Source: Bradyrhizobium sp.
GTDB lineage: Bacteria > Pseudomonadota > Alphaproteobacteria > Rhizobiales > Xanthobacteraceae
NCBI RefSeq assembly: GCF_030693485.1
Contig: NZ_JAUYAN010000093.1
Coordinates: 1-37,760 of the forward strand
Direction: 5' to 3'
DNA: 37,760 nucleotides
A model generated the notes under the pieces. The model was not told the origin of the DNA, did no database searches, and saw only the letters and a list, made by a program, of their open reading frames with translations. The position numbers and the translations under genes are program-made. Shown here piece by piece: positions 28,133-35,394 of the stretch. Position 1 is the stretch's first letter. Each line of letters starts with the position of its first letter.

Positions 28133-29365
28133 TCAGGGCGGACAGGAGCCGACGAAATCTGCTGGAACCGCCAGTCCGTTCAAGTCGAGCACAAATTGCT
28201 CGTAGCAATGGGCGTTCACGAAGTTTCCGGTGTCGGAGATGAATGCAAAATAGATATGGACGGTTTCGTGCAGAAGAGTTGAGGCTTGAAAGTCAAGACT
28301 TTGAACGCTGTTGGCGTCATCCCTCCAGAATGGTCTGCACAATACGATCCTGGAGATTCCCCCACAGGTAAATGCGACCTCACCCGCGCAACCTTCGACC
28401 GTGCAGGTTCTTCCGCCGGCACCGTTGAGGGTGACGGTGGCGGGGGCCGCCGGTCCCAAACACGTATATTTCATCCAGCCGTCGGCCAGGCTTTGCCGGG
28501 CGCCGCGGAGCCGGCGGATCACGGTAAGAACGGTGCGGGCGCTGCTTTGGGTCCAGATATTGCGATCGCCGGTATTCATACCGAACCGGCGTTGGAACGC
28601 TTGCCTTACTGCGTTCGAAACAACCGGAGCGGCGGGCGCCGCCCCACCGCGAATGCTGTTGCGCGCCGTTTGCAGTTGATTGATCGCGTTGTCCAGCAGT
28701 TCGATCGCCCGCGCATTGGCGCGTCTAATCACCCCAACCGGATCGGGGCCGGTGATCGCCGCGATGGCCGCACCAGGCGGGTGACAACTCACGAAACTGG
28801 CGCGTACCGGTCTCGGCGCGCGAGTTGGTGAATCGAACCCGATCTCGCTCTCGAGGCCGCGCCGAGGCGTTGCCGGCCCGCGAATAAGTCGCTTACCTCG
28901 CGAGGGTTGGGCGTAGACGATTCGGCCTGCTCCGCCTCCCGACTCGAACTCACCTAACGGGCTTTCCGCCTCGAACTCGAAGAGTTCATCCGAACCTGCC
29001 GGCTCCATTGCATCGGGCGCGTCATCGAACGCCTGCTGTCCGTGACCCGAACAGTGGGCACAGATTGCGGGCTCGGCGGTCGGCCCCTCCGGCGGCGCAT
29101 CGTTTGGCGCCCAGCCGCTCCAGGGGATGATCGGAAACCCCGTCCGAATGCGCCGGCGAACCGCCCAGCGCCGCTGCGTCGAAGCTGGCCGCTGCGGCTG
29201 CGACGGTCGTGCCGGCCGTGACGGCCGTGACGGCTGCCTCATGGGTGGCCGTCCGCGGCTGGAATATTCCGATTCCCATTCGGTTTCTCCGGCACCAAAT
29301 TGGACCTCTTGCGCCGTCAACTCCCCGCTCCACGGAATGGTTTCGAACTCGAAATATGAAGTCAT
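28133..29365 (-). CDS. Acidic-tagged protein with C-terminal HETVH zincin (M35-like) domain
   Basis: The protein has 410 residues. The N-terminus carries acidic/aromatic motifs (YFEFETIPWSGEL at about 4-16, and later LFEFEAESPLGEFESG). Between them is a Pro/Arg-rich low-complexity stretch (about 37-65) and a CAHCSGHG. The C-terminal 150 residues resemble the lysine-specific (M35/Aspzincin) metallopeptidase domain: LLHETVH (HETVH at 366-370), ISDTGNF with D378 as a possible third ligand, then NAHCYEQF. It lacks a recognisable signal peptide. The ATG has GGGGAGGG upstream and overlaps the stop of the PLP gene (ATGA). Peptidase activity is a family-based inference; the domain could also be a toxin warhead or a processing protease. 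Confidence 0.78.
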   Translation of the reverse strand: MTSYFEFETIPWSGELTAQEVQFGAGETEWESEYSSRGRPPMRQPSRPSRPARPSQPQRPASTQRRWAVRRRIRTGFPIIPWSGWAPNDAPPEGPTAEPAICAHCSGHGQQAFDDAPDAMEPAGSDELFEFEAESPLGEFESGGGAGRIVYAQPSRGKRLIRGPATPRRGLESEIGFDSPTRAPRPVRASFVSCHPPGAAIAAITGPDPVGVIRRANARAIELLDNAINQLQTARNSIRGGAAPAAPVVSNAVRQAFQRRFGMNTGDRNIWTQSSARTVLTVIRRLRGARQSLADGWMKYTCLGPAAPATVTLNGAGGRTCTVEGCAGEVAFTCGGISRIVLCRPFWRDDANSVQSLDFQASTLLHETVHIYFAFISDTGNFVNAHCYEQFVLDLNGLAVPADFVGSCPP

Positions 29366-30432
29366 GATGCCCTCCCCGTTAGTTGTTGAGTGGAATGATC
29401 AAGTGCCATCGCACGGCCGATCGCCTCGACAGCGCGGTCGATATCTGAAAATCCATGCAGGGCAGTGATGAGGAACGCGACACACGTCCCTAACTCACGA
29501 CAGCGCCGCATCAGCACCGTGCGGATACCGAGGCGAAGCAGACGTTGATACAGGATATCTGCTGCGATGCCGGCCGGCCGCAATGTCTGTACAGGAAACA
29601 GACCTCCATCAACCCCGAGGCCAATCGCATGCAGTCCCGCATGAAAGCGATGCACGAGCTGCGCAAGATGTCGCCGCAGGCGGCCGCCAACCGCGCTATT
29701 GATCACCAAAGCGTGCTCAGCGGCGTGAAGGGCTGCAAGTGACGGCGGACTGCAATGGACGCGGGTTGCGCTTTGCTCTTCAAAACACCGGATCAGGCTC
29801 GCGCTGCCGGCAAGCATGGCCATCGGCGACCCGAAGCCCTTCGCCAGCGAACTGCCCACGATGACATCAGGCGATTTGACGCCCTGCCATCTTAACGATC
29901 CGCCGCCTTGCCTTCCCAGGACGCCGAGGGCTTGCGTATCGTCGAGCACGACGTAGCCGTTGTGTGGGGCGACGCACTGCAGGAATTCCGTCACCGGCGC
30001 GGGACCTCCGCAGCTCGGGCAGAAGCCGTCGGCGACGATGATCGGGCGGCGCTTGGTACCCCTGTCCTGTTCGATCAGGGCCCGGAGCCTCGTCGCGTCG
30101 CGATGCTGAAATTCGCGCACGGGTACGCCGTGCAGTGCCGCCCGCTCGACGCCCCATCGCGCAATGGCATAGGTTCCCTCGTCCATGTAGATCCTCACTC
30201 GGTCACGTGCGAGCAATCCAAAAAGGTCCCAGAACAGGTGGAGCGTCGAGGTAAGCGGCGTCGCGCGCTCGCAGCCCACCAGCACGGCGAACCTGCCGGC
30301 GATGGCGGCACTGCCCGGCGCCGGCTCCAGTGCCGCGGGCTTGCCCGTCGTGAGCCCCGGCCAGGGGCGCAACGACGGACCTTGGTGGCGCAGCCCGAGA
30401 TAGAGCGCCGACGTGAAGTCGAGCACGGCCAC
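29362..30432 (-). CDS. Alpha-oxoamine synthase-like (AONS/KBL fold) PLP-dependent protein
   Basis: This 356-residue fold-type I PLP protein resembles 8-amino-7-oxononanoate synthase and 2-amino-3-ketobutyrate ligase. It has an N-terminal FTSALYLGL like the family SNDYLGL, the PLP-contacting YVVLDDTQALGVLG, and the Schiff-base lysine K198 in GSSLAKGFGSP. In the family's DDAHG motif the histidine is replaced by glutamine (DDTQALG), and the protein is somewhat short, so the activity may be altered. Such enzymes condense an amino acid with an acyl-CoA. The start is GTG 30432, 6 bp after the preceding stop. The gene overlaps the next by ATGA. It is the fifth gene of the cluster. Confidence 0.8.
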   Translation of the reverse strand: MAVLDFTSALYLGLRHQGPSLRPWPGLTTGKPAALEPAPGSAAIAGRFAVLVGCERATPLTSTLHLFWDLFGLLARDRVRIYMDEGTYAIARWGVERAALHGVPVREFQHRDATRLRALIEQDRGTKRRPIIVADGFCPSCGGPAPVTEFLQCVAPHNGYVVLDDTQALGVLGRQGGGSLRWQGVKSPDVIVGSSLAKGFGSPMAMLAGSASLIRCFEEQSATRVHCSPPSLAALHAAEHALVINSAVGGRLRRHLAQLVHRFHAGLHAIGLGVDGGLFPVQTLRPAGIAADILYQRLLRLGIRTVLMRRCRELGTCVAFLITALHGFSDIDRAVEAIGRAMALDHSTQQLTGRAS

Positions 30433-30438
30433 CGCATT

Positions 30439-32499
30439 TCACCGTGACCGCTGCATCGCCAGCCGCTTCTGCAGGTGCACGGCCGGCATGTTGTAGTCGA
30501 CGGTATCGGGATTGGTCAGGTCGATACCCGTCGCGGTGCGATAGGCGTGGATGTAGCCCTGGATCTCCGGCCGCCAGTAACGCGCCCAGTTCTTGGCATG
30601 GTTCTCGTCGTTGAGATCGATCCAGTCGCCGTAACGAATCGAGAGCAGTATCTGTTCGCCAAACGTCGCCAGATCGTGGAAGTGCGTCACGGTGACGTCC
30701 GACCAGCCTTGCAGTGTCTTCATGGTATCGACCTGCGGCATCCATGCTTCGGTGTAGGGCACCATCGGACGGCTTTGCAGGAAGTCACGCATCTCCGGCC
30801 GCGCCAGCAACCACTGCTGCACCAGCATTTCAACGCGCGCAGCCCAGGGCAGATCGCCGAACTGATTGTGGGCCCCCTGCGCCAAGAGGAGATGGACCTC
30901 CTTCAAGGCATTGAGCAGCGGGAATCCGTCGGCGATGACGGTGGTGTCGTTGTCCTCCTTGTAGAAGACCGTGCACATGTGCAGCAGATTGTGGAAGCCC
31001 TCGAGAAACTTCGAACGGCTGTCCGCCGGACGCATCGCCTGCATGGCTTTTCCGCGCAGCGTGATGCCATACTCATGATCGTACTCGGCACCGCGACGAT
31101 TCACCGTCAGCCGGTTCTGTTCGTCCTGGACATAACCCCAGAGCAGATTGTTCAACGGCCGCAGCGGATCGATCGTTACATGCGCGAGCGGATCGCGATC
31201 GCTGAGGCTGCGTACGTTCTGGAAACGCCGGCTGACGGCATTTATCGACTGAACCAGCATAGCTTCCTCGTGCCAGTACGACCAGATCAGCTCGATCAGG
31301 CAGACGCAATCGGCACGCGGTGTCAGCACGTTGGTGCAGAACACGCTGTTGCTGCTCACATAGCCAGGAAATGCGGTGCCCACGACGCGTTCGATATAGG
31401 GCAAACGATTCGTGCCGAGGAAGTTCGTAAGCGTGGACATGACCTGCCCGACGGGGATGCCGGTCCGCGCGCTCTCTTCCTCAGCCGTCGTGATAGGATT
31501 TTGTAACGCGTCGGTGGCCCGTAACGCGACGCCGCAATTCCACAGCAGGAATATCTCGGTGGCGGTCTTCAGCAGTTCATAGGCGGCCATGCCGTGCATC
31601 GGCAGTTGTTTCGCCAGAGCAGACTTCTCCTTCAGGAGATCGACGCCCGGATGGCGCTCGCAGGCATCCACGGGAATCGCCATCCTCCCGGGGTCGCCGC
31701 ACAAGACCTGCTCGATGAAGCCCTGGTAGCCCCGAAGCCCGCCGGGTCCTTTTCCGATGCCGCCAAATGAAATCGCCTTTTCATGCGCGCGGATGGCGGC
31801 CCATAGACCGAGATCCGGCGTCGGTATCGAAGCGGAACGCTGCAAGGTGACACCGATCTGGCCGTTGACCGGCCGCGCCTGTGCGGGAATCAGAATGAAG
31901 CTGGACCTGGCGGTGATAGACGGGCTGTTCGCCTCTGCAATGTTCACCGAGAGTTCGATCGATCCGTTTCCCCCGGTCGTGAGCAGCACGATCTCATCGG
32001 GACAATCCGGCATTGCCGCCAGGACTCCCTGGTTCGTTCCGAATCTGATCACCGTTGGATTCTTTAGTTTGCGATTATAGTCGGCGCGAAGCCTGATTGG
32101 CGTGCCGGCTTCCACGGCGGTGCATCTCTCAACTTCGCTATGCCCGCCTGCAGTGCCGTTCGGGATCAGGCAGGTGAGACGCAATCCCACGTCGAGCTGG
32201 AAATTTACCCGCGTCGTCGCCCCCTCTTCAACCTGCACCCTCTCTCCCTTGGGAGTGAAGGCTCCGCAGCTTGCCCAGTAATAGCCGGGCCGGAGGCCCT
32301 CGATCGCATAGTATCCGTTCGCGTCGGTGTGGGCCGACCCGGCCAGATGATCTGACGGACCTCTGAGCGCCGTGTCGCTCGGCCCATAGAGATCGATGCG
32401 GGCATCAACCACCGGAGCGTGCGTCTCCTTCTTTGGCCCGACGTCGGTCACCACGCCTGCCACCATCCCGAATACGATCCTGTTGGTTTCACTCGTCAT
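30439..32499 (-). CDS. Orphan protein with N-terminal carboxypeptidase-regulatory/CNA-B-like domain
   Basis: The protein has 686 residues. About residues 8-105 form a beta-sandwich of the carboxypeptidase-regulatory/CNA-B type (TDANGYYAIEGLRPGYYWA, then VEEGATTRVNFQL). Residues 110-200 look like a second beta domain. From about 215 onward it is largely helical with many aromatic and His residues (GFHNLLHMCTVFYKED, VTVTHFHDLATFGEQ) and matches no family I know. There is no signal peptide or membrane segment. ATG 32499 has GGAGGATGAG directly upstream and is preferred over ATG 32511. It sits between the HEIGH protein gene (21 bp) and the PLP gene (6 bp). I infer a structural or substrate-recognition partner for the cluster; the function is unknown. 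Confidence 0.75.
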   Translation of the reverse strand: MTSETNRIVFGMVAGVVTDVGPKKETHAPVVDARIDLYGPSDTALRGPSDHLAGSAHTDANGYYAIEGLRPGYYWASCGAFTPKGERVQVEEGATTRVNFQLDVGLRLTCLIPNGTAGGHSEVERCTAVEAGTPIRLRADYNRKLKNPTVIRFGTNQGVLAAMPDCPDEIVLLTTGGNGSIELSVNIAEANSPSITARSSFILIPAQARPVNGQIGVTLQRSASIPTPDLGLWAAIRAHEKAISFGGIGKGPGGLRGYQGFIEQVLCGDPGRMAIPVDACERHPGVDLLKEKSALAKQLPMHGMAAYELLKTATEIFLLWNCGVALRATDALQNPITTAEEESARTGIPVGQVMSTLTNFLGTNRLPYIERVVGTAFPGYVSSNSVFCTNVLTPRADCVCLIELIWSYWHEEAMLVQSINAVSRRFQNVRSLSDRDPLAHVTIDPLRPLNNLLWGYVQDEQNRLTVNRRGAEYDHEYGITLRGKAMQAMRPADSRSKFLEGFHNLLHMCTVFYKEDNDTTVIADGFPLLNALKEVHLLLAQGAHNQFGDLPWAARVEMLVQQWLLARPEMRDFLQSRPMVPYTEAWMPQVDTMKTLQGWSDVTVTHFHDLATFGEQILLSIRYGDWIDLNDENHAKNWARYWRPEIQGYIHAYRTATGIDLTNPDTVDYNMPAVHLQKRLAMQRSR

Positions 32500-32520
32500 C
32501 TCATCCTCCATCGGTGGTCG

Positions 32521-33825
32521 TTAAGTTGCGACGCTGCGCATGGCCGGCACTGCTGCGCAGAGTTCGGACGTGTTCACGGTGACGCGAACCGTCCAATAGG
32601 TGAGCAATTTAGACAGAAGCGCGCTCTCGTCTTCCGGGGTGATTGCGCCGTCTGCCCGCGCCTGGCCGATGACGGCAAACACCAGTATCGGAGAAGCGCG
32701 GTACATCTCCGGCGGATTGGCGCCCCACTCCCGGTAAAGCGCGCTGAGCCGCGCTGGCTGACGTTGCGCTACGTCCATCACTTCGACCAGCGAGCGACCG
32801 CGCAGCGCCCTCGGGCGATGATTGGTCAACACCGACACGAAAGCAGGCATGCTCTCCATCAGCTGGGAGAGCAGGTTTTGCGTCTCCGTAGCCAGTCCAA
32901 CCGGCGGGTAGTACGACTCCCACAACGCCGCCAGCCGCCGCCATTGCGGATGCGGAAAGAGCGCCTCGCCGATTGCGGCACTGAGCCTCACCCGGATCCA
33001 GGGAATCGGATGCGGATCATCGACGTTGAGACGGAAAACAAACGGCCTCGGGAGGCTGACCACGCTGATCAGCCCGATGGTGGAGGCGATGCCGACACGG
33101 GCAACCGACCAGAAATCCGCGATGATCTCCGAGATCCAGCGCTCCCACATCTGCCAGGACAGGCGGCTGCCGGCGGAGCCGCGCTGCAGGCCTTTCAGAA
33201 TCACCCGCAGCGAATTGACGAGGTCGAGCAGAGCCGCAGCCTGGTGCCCGATTTCATGCACCAGCGACGACGCGATTCCGGTGCCGACCATGCGCTCGCG
33301 CGGCACCCGTATTACGGCAACGGGATTCTGCCCGCCGCCCGGCAGGCGCGTGCGGGCGCGCCGGATCGCGGCGCCGATGTCTCGATCGAGATAGCAAATC
33401 ACTGGCGGCGCCTCGTAATAGCCCGGCAGCTCCAGCGCATCGGCGGCGACGACATCGAGACCACCCAGCCACACGCCGGTCTCGTTCTCGCTGCGTTGCG
33501 TAATGACATCTGAAAACAAGTCGAACTGGGTCAGCACGACGTTGAATTTGAGACGCAGCATTGTAAACCGGCGTTGCGCCTCTTCCGGTGTCGCGGCATT
33601 GCTCGAGGGATGCTGCAGCCAGCCCAGGAATTGTTGTATTAGACGCCGCAGCTGGCGGCGGCCGACAATCAAGTGCCTGTCGATCGCGGACTGCGCACGG
33701 GGAAGAAGCGCAGCCGCTGGCAGCATCGTCTCCTGCAATGCGAACGACTTGACCTTCGCCAGCCGCGTCATCAGGGAGCGCGTCTCGTGCAGCAGCATCG
33801 CTCTTGTGTAGGAATCGAGTGCCAT
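32521..33825 (-). CDS. Putative HEIGH-motif metallopeptidase (gluzincin-like)
   Basis: The protein has 434 residues. The zinc motif SSLVHEIGHQAAALL places HEIGH at 190-194. A downstream SEIIADFWSVARVG gives a third ligand candidate, E233, in the E-x-x-A-D style of gluzincins. The first 110 residues are helical (RLAKVKSFALQETMLPAAA, RQLRRLIQQFLGWL), and the C-terminal 150 are a helical domain with EDESALLSKLL. There is no signal peptide. ATG 33825 (MALDSYTRAML) lies 7 bp after the stop of the preceding gene; the longer frame to 34068 would overlap that gene and encode an arginine-rich non-native stretch. It is the third gene of the sigma-54 cluster. Actual proteolysis is inferred from the motifs only. 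Confidence 0.8.
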   Translation of the reverse strand: MALDSYTRAMLLHETRSLMTRLAKVKSFALQETMLPAAALLPRAQSAIDRHLIVGRRQLRRLIQQFLGWLQHPSSNAATPEEAQRRFTMLRLKFNVVLTQFDLFSDVITQRSENETGVWLGGLDVVAADALELPGYYEAPPVICYLDRDIGAAIRRARTRLPGGGQNPVAVIRVPRERMVGTGIASSLVHEIGHQAAALLDLVNSLRVILKGLQRGSAGSRLSWQMWERWISEIIADFWSVARVGIASTIGLISVVSLPRPFVFRLNVDDPHPIPWIRVRLSAAIGEALFPHPQWRRLAALWESYYPPVGLATETQNLLSQLMESMPAFVSVLTNHRPRALRGRSLVEVMDVAQRQPARLSALYREWGANPPEMYRASPILVFAVIGQARADGAITPEDESALLSKLLTYWTVRVTVNTSELCAAVPAMRSVAT

Positions 33826-33832
33826 CGCTTGC

Positions 33833-34498
33833 TCATGCGCCTTGCAGGACGATCTTGTTGCCGCGGCGGTACCAAACCCCGCTCTGGCCGGGAGCGCCGG
33901 AACGAGCCACAGGGTTTGAGATACCTCCCGCCTGCAGCAGCCCGGGCGCCGCCGTTCGCGCCGCCTTGACGAACGCGGAGCGGGCCACCGCCCTTGGGTC
34001 CGCCCCCGTCGGCGCCGAAACCGCGTTCTTGACGGTGTCGGCAGCGAGTCGAACGAACTGCCTGGCACCCTCGAATTCGCTATCCTCCTGATTGACGGCT
34101 TCGTACTCCTGCCCGAGCGCGCTGGTCCCGAACGCGGTCAGTCCCTTGGCGATCGAAGGCCCAAGACGCCCGCCGATGCGCGAGCCGATGGCATCGCTGA
34201 TGACTGGCACGGCCTGCAGCGCCGCGTTCCTTGCCGAGGATTTCAGGATCCCGCCAAGTTGCTGCCCGAGAGGCGACCTGATCGCTGAGCCGAGCGCACC
34301 ACCTGCTTTCCGGATCAGATCTCCGATGAAATGGTTGAGCTCCTGCTCGTCCCTGATCTCAAGCAGCTCGCCGGCAAGCTCCATCTGCTCGCCTTCGTTG
34401 AATACCTCTTGCAGCTCGCCGGAAAATTCGAACTCATCGGATTCGAATTGTCCGGACTCCATACTGGTCTCGAGCTGGATGCGATCGATGTCGTGCAT
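33833..34498 (-). CDS. Acidic N-terminus / glycine-zipper protein, paralogue B
   Basis: The 221-residue protein is paralogous to the product of 34556-35203. The order is an acidic N-terminus with EFEFSGELQEVF (about 22-33), then ELLEIRDEQELNHFIGDLI, and a glycine-zipper hydrophobic segment (KAGGALGSAIRSPLGQQLGG, then SDAIGSRIGGRLGPSIAKGL). A shared EDSEFEGARQFVRLA helix follows, and the C-terminal motif SGVWYRRGNKIVLQ. There is no signal peptide. GGAGGATATC before the ATG is a strong ribosome-binding site. The family is not known to me. Glycine zippers suggest membrane insertion or self-assembly, so a pore-forming or scaffold protein is a guess. Confidence 0.75.
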   Translation of the reverse strand: MHDIDRIQLETSMESGQFESDEFEFSGELQEVFNEGEQMELAGELLEIRDEQELNHFIGDLIRKAGGALGSAIRSPLGQQLGGILKSSARNAALQAVPVISDAIGSRIGGRLGPSIAKGLTAFGTSALGQEYEAVNQEDSEFEGARQFVRLAADTVKNAVSAPTGADPRAVARSAFVKAARTAAPGLLQAGGISNPVARSGAPGQSGVWYRRGNKIVLQGA

Positions 34499-34537
34499 GA
34501 TATCCTCCGTGCTTCGCCTGGGTGCGCATCGTTGCCG

Positions 34538-34556
34538 GCGGCTGCCGGGCAGCCGC
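34538..34556 (-). promoter_or_regulatory. Intercistronic hairpin at the stop codon of the first cluster gene
   Basis: GCGGCTGCC (34538-34546) and GGCAGCCGC (34548-34556) form a perfect 9-bp stem that begins at the end of the TAG stop of paralogue A and precedes the strong ribosome-binding site of paralogue B. It has no T-run. It may stabilise the first cistron or attenuate read-through; this is inferred. Confidence 0.45.
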
Positions 34557-35203
34557 TAGCAATTTTCGACAATGATCTTGTTCGGACCGATGCGCCGCCA
34601 GCGGCCGCTACGCGGCCGTGCGGTTCCTACGGAATTCGATCGCATCGGCGACATCGACGATGGCGAACTGTTCAGCAGTCCCGGCGCATGACGCTGTGCC
34701 GCCGCGGCGATGGCCGATCGCGCGATCGCAACCGGGTTACCCCCCGGTAAGGAGGCGGCATTTTGCACGGCTTCTGTTGCAAAGCGTGCGAACTGTTTGG
34801 CCGCTTCGAACTCACGGTCCTCCTGACTCAATCCTTCGAGCTCCATCTCGAACAGGTTGCCGGCCATCGAACCGAGCTTGCTTCCAATTGATGCGCCAAC
34901 GGGACCCCCGAAAAACGTACCCGCGACGCCGCCGGCAATTGGCAGTGCCTTCTTCAGCACGCCTTTCAGCATGCCTCCGACGGCCTTGCCGGCCGTCGAG
35001 CCTGCAAACGCCCTCACCTTCTTGAAGACGTTGCCGAGGAACTGATCCAGCTCCTGCTCGTCTCGAACTTCGAGCAGTTCGGCAGCGAGCTCCATGAGTT
35101 CGCCCTCGCCGACCATTTCGCCCGTGGCCTCGCCAGACCACTCGAATTGCTCGGACTCGAACATCTCCATTTCGGGGTTGTACTCACTGAGCGGATTCTG
35201 CAT
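34556..35203 (-). CDS. Acidic N-terminus / glycine-zipper protein, paralogue A (first gene of the sigma-54 cluster)
   Basis: The 215-residue protein has a strongly acidic N-terminus with QFEWSGEATGEM (about 19-30) and ELLEVRDEQELDQFLGNVF. A long glycine-zipper segment follows (about 70-112, for example LPIAGGVAGTFFGGPVG and ASIGSKLGSMAG), then QEDREFEAAKQFARFATEAV and the C-terminal motif SGRWRRIGPNKIIV. ATG 35203 has GGAGGAC five bases upstream; the longer frame to 35266 would begin near the predicted transcription start. It is the promoter-proximal gene and so is likely the most highly expressed. The same block order as paralogue B indicates duplication. The function is unknown; it is not a recognised bacteriocin or tail protein. 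Confidence 0.78.
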   Translation of the reverse strand: MQNPLSEYNPEMEMFESEQFEWSGEATGEMVGEGELMELAAELLEVRDEQELDQFLGNVFKKVRAFAGSTAGKAVGGMLKGVLKKALPIAGGVAGTFFGGPVGASIGSKLGSMAGNLFEMELEGLSQEDREFEAAKQFARFATEAVQNAASLPGGNPVAIARSAIAAAAQRHAPGLLNSSPSSMSPMRSNSVGTARPRSGRWRRIGPNKIIVENC

Positions 35204-35243
35204 TTCGTCCTCCACGGGGTTGGCTAGCCGGATGCAGGGACCC

Positions 35244-35263
35244 GCATGCGATTGGCATGCGAT
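35244..35263. repeat. Tandem GCATGCGAT repeat in the cluster leader
   Basis: Two 9-base copies (35244-35252 and 35255-35263) lie in the predicted 68-base leader between the sigma-54 start (about 35271) and ATG 35203. Bases 35248-35261 are also an inverted 13/14 copy of the promoter -24 region (35289-35302). Confidence 0.45.
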
Positions 35264-35281
35264 CACCCTCAGCGCAGCTAC

Positions 35282-35297
35282 AGCAACGCGCGTGCCA
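35282..35297 (-). promoter_or_regulatory. Full-consensus sigma-54 (-24/-12) promoter
   Basis: Reading the minus strand from 35297 to 35282 gives TGGCACGCGCGTTGCT, which equals the sigma-54 consensus TGGCACG-N4-TTGCW at every defined position; the preceding base is also T. With the C of TTGC (35283) as -12, transcription would start near 35271, 68 bases before ATG 35203. It points into the seven-gene cluster. This is the only full match I found in the window on either strand. Confidence 0.88.
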
Positions 35298-35350
35298 ATC
35301 GCAAAAATCGTGGTTTTTCAGAAGTATTGGGATCGGCGCGGGTTTTGCGG

Positions 35351-35366
35351 GCGAAGTTCGCTTCGC
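35351..35366. promoter_or_regulatory. Upstream activator dyad 1 (GCGAAG-TTCG-CTTCGC)
   Basis: A perfect 6-bp-arm palindrome is centred at 35358.5, about -88 from the predicted start. Its core GAAGTTCGCTTC (35353-35364) matches the second dyad at 10 of 12 positions. The position is typical of an enhancer for a sigma-54 activator. Confidence 0.55.
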
Positions 35367-35394
35367 TCAAATCAGGCGCCATGAGCGCGCGGAA

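Noticed and set aside
34205..34220. TGGCACGG inside paralogue B as a second sigma-54 promoter
   Set aside because: No TTGC at the required spacing, and it points antisense within a coding region.
33833..35203. Glycine-zipper proteins as a two-peptide bacteriocin or RiPP precursor pair
   Set aside because: At 215 and 221 residues they are too long, they lack a double-glycine leader, and no ABC peptidase-transporter or immunity gene is present. A pore-forming role remains only a guess.
27275..35297. Cluster as a contractile injection system, phage remnant or type VI secretion locus
   Set aside because: No sheath, tube, baseplate, spike or AAA disassembly genes are present among the seven proteins.
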